From: a virus
Reading direction: 5' to 3' (one strand)
Virus record (IMG/VR): IMGVR_UViG_3300037150_000108
Location: 1 to 58,737 of that record
DNA length: 58,737 bases
Each line of letters begins with the position of its first letter. Within the stretch, counting starts at the first letter, position 1. Both the position numbers and the translations under genes were made by a program. Shown in pieces: positions 57,601 to 58,737 of this stretch. The notes under the pieces are model-generated. The model was given only the letters and a program-made list of their open reading frames with translations. It had not been told where the DNA came from and did no database searches.

Positions 57601-58737
57601 GCAGGGCAGGGTGTGGAAGGACAAGAACGGCGACCAGTGGAAGTTTGACCGCGGCACCACGAAATTCATCTCCCAGCAGACCGGCCAGGAGTACCACGCC
57701 AACGCCATGCTTTCCTCGCTGGTCAATTGGATGGAGACGAACAAGGCCATGAACGCCGCCGTCGTCATGGAGCGGCTGAAGGGCATCCTTGCGGATGAGG
57801 GTATGGCAGTCAAGTCGGATAATCCTCTGACCGTGCCCGACGGATGGAAGGGCACGACGTTGCAGCAGATGCGCGGCTACTACTTCCCGACGCACATCGC
57901 AGAAGCTCTGGACCAGTTTGACTACCTCCAAAGTCGGGGGCAGCCGAATATCGCAGAGAAGGCCAACCGCTTCATAATACAGACGGTGCTGATGAATCCG
58001 CTCATGCACGGCAAGAACATCGCAGCCAACTTCTTCACTGGCAAGGCAGCGGAGGCAATCACCGGGCGCGCTCTGGTTCCACGATGGTACGGAGACAACG
58101 CCAAGGCAGGCGTGAAGGCCGTCAACACCCTCAAGGACATGGGAGGGCCGGAGTACCGCCGTCTGTTGCGCCTGGGGCTTGATTTGCAGGGAGCAAGCAC
58201 CTCCTTCGACCAGACGACCAAGGACATTCTGCGAGGGTTCACCGACCAACTTGCGGCCGAGCCAGCGCAGAACAAAGCTCTGAGCGCGCTGATGGGCATA
58301 GCGGACGCCGGGAAGTGGTTGCAAGACAAGAACCATCTTGCAACCTTCGGCATCAACGACTTATTCCTGTTGCAATCGTTCTACGCACGCGAGTCCGAAC
58401 TCGAACGCCAAGGCATGCCTCAGGAGCAGGCGGAGACGGCAGCACGCGATTGGGCGCATCTCCAGGTAGCTGAGTACACGACGCCTATCCGGGTGGGTGG
58501 AAGTGCAGCGTTGGGCCGGCTGATGGAGAATCCGAACCTCTCAGCCTTCTGGCGCTACCACTTTGGCGGCATCTTGCGGCCGGTAATGAACGCCGTATCG
58601 GACGCAGTCGGATCGTTCAAGCCTGAGGAGGAAAGTGATCGCAACTCCCGAGGCCAGACCGAAGCGCAGGCCCGCATCAATGCGATTGCGCGGCTGGTGG
58701 TGTTGACAGCCTTCGCAACTGTCGTCTTTCCGAAGGT
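51689..58737 (+). CDS. Giant polyvalent protein (2H phosphoesterase, HAD and GNAT-like domains), truncated by the window edge
   Basis: An open frame of at least 2349 residues that runs off the right edge. Visible in order: three GPWxDY/F motifs in a Pro-rich N-terminal region; a 2H phosphoesterase domain with two H-x-T motifs (HVTVRY at His752 and HVTVAY at His833); a HAD-type phosphatase domain (VDLDKTL at Asp960, then FTAR and FIDDRA); a GNAT-like domain (FRRKGIATAAYDALE, about residue 1125); a long disordered linker (about 1155-1330); then helical regions. This multi-domain style is that of phage polyvalent proteins thought to enter the cell with the DNA. It follows two internal-protein genes. 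Confidence 0.7.
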   Translation, partial: MADAVMDGPWTDYAAPAKPQATDDGPWADYAPPAPPKSVAATTPIPENWPSQTDVDRPTYYHGDQGAPVGMAQSGPPGYTPPAPPTPKPPMPVSEGSMGITGMRQSGPPAFAPPSVTFNAPSQGGDNGGRISTMPQDRVAGTLQMAPPSVDMRYDTSQDPSGQSDPAARAGMVAQMAQDRATGTTRNAAQSMQNRQDYENWSSKLPRLVPEDHPLTPEEHQQIADLTAKAQAHKGPFTPTSQEMDLLRRDALQRPGIAGAVEMELRQKLSDFSRVDQLAMIMALPESKLVSLYFGGQMAVGAMHETPAAWAAYQRGHKELAARLATGAIVDAAMAALSAKHVVGDTPGKIINSFGAENWQGDLQVPDEDGTSAKPPMPGSPYGPTRAASPPVEHGPWEDFRPAAPVAPAPVQDTTRTFTAPANAARRPISADVAPAAPQSGVKFDTGPFDFDKFEGRPVVQGSTDPAAIRESAKAQEKPTVVAVEKAVAEVPGAEVDGSRLKNEASQQNKADRDKPVETQKDHLGVRVPADTPEAQTAAVGKIAEQMPVVGTEPLDNNGLKGTQVFVKTGEAGEANQTSEVQVVPTSQVEAMKETDPMYDEQKKALAAGDTAKAEEIGKQIHEIHDAALKSGGGVKSDHSGTLSPESNSEGGGDRGESPEPKEGGADNALPSLDNANAKTNQAEPVPQASTESKAVPTSESATGKKVASKYDSASTQANLPENSPAAKAVRAIQSQIPKPYLAGDGIVQDLHVTVRYGLKAEEITPELRQWIESQTPFQAKLGVTTSFPPSKYSDGASPLIVPVESPELHKLNAEIEKQGDFEPSSFPDYKPHVTVAYLDPNQVKNYEGTWLANGKSFPIDSITVSKRDGTTEDIAFKGKSAEVAPVKAGSTVKLPDGRIGPVIALKPNRSGDGWIKVGSARIPFKAGEAQVVDKNAPVEGVTSGTPGHETPKQGAIAVDLDKTLAEYKTGEFHPEVIGKPIPEQVAAVKQMLADGKDVWIFTARASHPDGLPAVKAWTKQQFGRELPITNVKYPNFERFIDDRAELPVQMQEGTTKRNRALGIDEPERIPLKMKDGTPFVLQRKFAGHYDALDAEGNKIGTFGYLRYPSGEWKMAGAEVEPQFRRKGIATAAYDALEKVVGGKFQDTGSQTDYGRSFWDSRREQGGKDASQQSSETVGKQPERGSGTRSEESQRVEPGVKGSEVAGEVQRPSAEPAGGSKTAQAGPARSEGEVQGNGGQAQGPVEKFKAQTEQRKPKPLAPGESAKERNGKQKDSSSPRTADAGGRPVSEGDESGGEGTQQTTEYSPEVTRTEGVEDKPIPAAALQLKPLKAMPRNGTMLKNYEGEYLKAALEPARAAWEKHLEGVPEVGFTEPKTQNGRKQFTAQLMTGTYPQPSLEIKAGRDNMYAVIFSEYHTPKGTQQPIKVEQTLASGLSMKAAKDMAEARLRGGEMTNPGEPFYYNSREVPDVKIKNTGTKPDGLAASKLIVQVPGDGRFTIPNNLTAIEGAIEKADKFIPPKADRYALPRVPKAPDEFDNAKHIANLKREITDLEADVKRAGNTGAASSWQAQLDATREQLRDAEAGKNQSEDPEAGFLDISPLVNMAAPLRENLEHRSEIADVANNVHDVLQRLDRTNKASTLEAKGIARAFQDSGFSKEDGDKVFASIEDPKVQLTPDQIGLKYKWIVPLDKRAASQRAITLLIKSLSDKDAQKRRAKDGTEFTLEDILAGRVPPEEVERVAPEQPNYQHRIAVDKNTLVDRILGDSMKRFRAGGSALSRTFPSSNRSVFHEIHGPDGERETVAVKHGRVTRFRMGADGKPVLEDLGAFRSGLTDAGKETDERMAPFVQRITELRKEIAEMPEADRQEQLASVQAKIADLRKQMDLLDKVKAPVGRTSMFGGKVVYSTEPTFGQRAEISRKLDVLLKREERLKNSTEPMLKKNVTKMEARKEELKGNEDFRDAALDEGEKMQGRVWKDKNGDQWKFDRGTTKFISQQTGQEYHANAMLSSLVNWMETNKAMNAAVVMERLKGILADEGMAVKSDNPLTVPDGWKGTTLQQMRGYYFPTHIAEALDQFDYLQSRGQPNIAEKANRFIIQTVLMNPLMHGKNIAANFFTGKAAEAITGRALVPRWYGDNAKAGVKAVNTLKDMGGPEYRRLLRLGLDLQGASTSFDQTTKDILRGFTDQLAAEPAQNKALSALMGIADAGKWLQDKNHLATFGINDLFLLQSFYARESELERQGMPQEQAETAARDWAHLQVAEYTTPIRVGGSAALGRLMENPNLSAFWRYHFGGILRPVMNAVSDAVGSFKPEEESDRNSRGQTEAQARINAIARLVVLTAFATVVFPK
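55194..55424 (+). CDS. Small gene overprinted inside the polyvalent gene
   Basis: A 76-residue frame in the +1 frame relative to the polyvalent gene, lying over its disordered linker. It has GGAGG at ideal distance before the ATG and a protein-like product (VSNLQRRWANSPSG, AKAKFKAMADKRKGR), more ordered than the Glu/Gly/Ser-rich main frame. If real it is expressed from the same message. Function unknown. Confidence 0.5.
   Translation: MPVSNLQRRWANSPSGVAALGAKKVNEWNQESKGVKLPEKSSGPAQSQQVEARLHKPDPHAAKAKFKAMADKRKGR
55497..55637 (+). CDS. Second small overprinted gene
   Basis: A 46-codon frame in the same alternative frame as the preceding small gene, with AAAGGAGCGAA before the ATG. The product is basic and helical (DPFRKAMRAVAKELNRRPS). 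The second well-placed ribosome site in 300 bases argues for real nested genes, but no homologue is known to me. Confidence 0.45.
   Translation: MENKKIVLAHVLRTPEDDPFRKAMRAVAKELNRRPSTVRKSPAPRA

Noticed and set aside
56810-58336. Open frame of 508 codons on the minus strand
   Set aside because: Lies fully antisense to the polyvalent gene, has no ribosome site or domain, and its composition mirrors the opposite strand.
1-58737. Search for integrase, repressor and terminase
   Set aside because: No frame shows recombinase active-site motifs, a convincing CI-like repressor or terminase ATPase motifs; they may lie outside the window.

Overview
The window is an almost fully coding stretch of a tailed double-stranded DNA phage (or prophage). 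Evidence for this is a portal, a Pro/Ala-rich scaffold candidate, a major capsid candidate, a nozzle-like tail protein, giant internal (ejected) proteins, a lysis cassette, phage recombination genes (ERF annealing protein, YqaJ exonuclease, RusA) and a replication initiator/loader/DnaB set. No tape measure, sheath or long-tail genes are visible, so a short-tailed (podovirus-like) virion is most likely. No terminase, integrase or repressor was recognised. The terminase probably lies beyond the right edge, and the lifestyle cannot be decided. The host is unknown: moderately high GC and the Sec-leader, Ser/Thr/Gly-rich fibre style suggest a Gram-negative soil bacterium such as an acidobacterium, but this is a weak inference.

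Layout. (1) 17-9812, rightward: two small genes, then five fibre/spike proteins with N-terminal signal peptides, ending in a beta-helix spike. (2) 9812-11890, rightward: lysis region (transglycosylase, small membrane proteins, permuted papain-like peptidase). (3) 21278-11865, leftward early operon of about 21 tightly coupled genes: pentapeptide-repeat protein first, many small zinc-binding or membrane proteins, ERF, coiled-coil protein, YqaJ exonuclease, HNH, RusA, and a SpoT/MESH1-type HD hydrolase last. (4) 21279-22815: divergent control region with a leftward promoter, DnaA-box-like sites, a structured leader, a DNA methyltransferase and imperfect repeats. (5) 22816-28459, rightward: replication initiator with an embedded GIY-YIG-like domain, overlapping helicase loader, DnaB helicase, then small genes and a tRNA-Trp lying inside an open reading frame. 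(6) 28519-32173: second fibre/spike module with signal peptides. (7) 32190-51688: portal, scaffold, capsid, an Acb2/Tad1-like cyclic-nucleotide sponge directly after the capsid gene, connectors, nozzle protein, a GNAT-like protein and a Hint-domain virion protein. (8) 51689 to the right edge: an unfinished polyvalent protein of at least 2349 residues with 2H phosphoesterase, HAD and GNAT-like domains and two small overprinted reading frames.

How it fits together: the leftward operon probably handles host takeover and recombination, the rightward early block replication, and the two late blocks virion assembly and lysis. Several components point to counter-defence: the Acb2-like sponge, the 2H domain in a protein that may be ejected with the DNA, the DNA methyltransferase, the pentapeptide-repeat protein and the HD alarmone-type hydrolase. 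Most genes are coupled by ATGA or TGATG overlaps and preceded by GGAGG-like ribosome sites. These made it possible to place about fifteen genes shorter than 60 codons.
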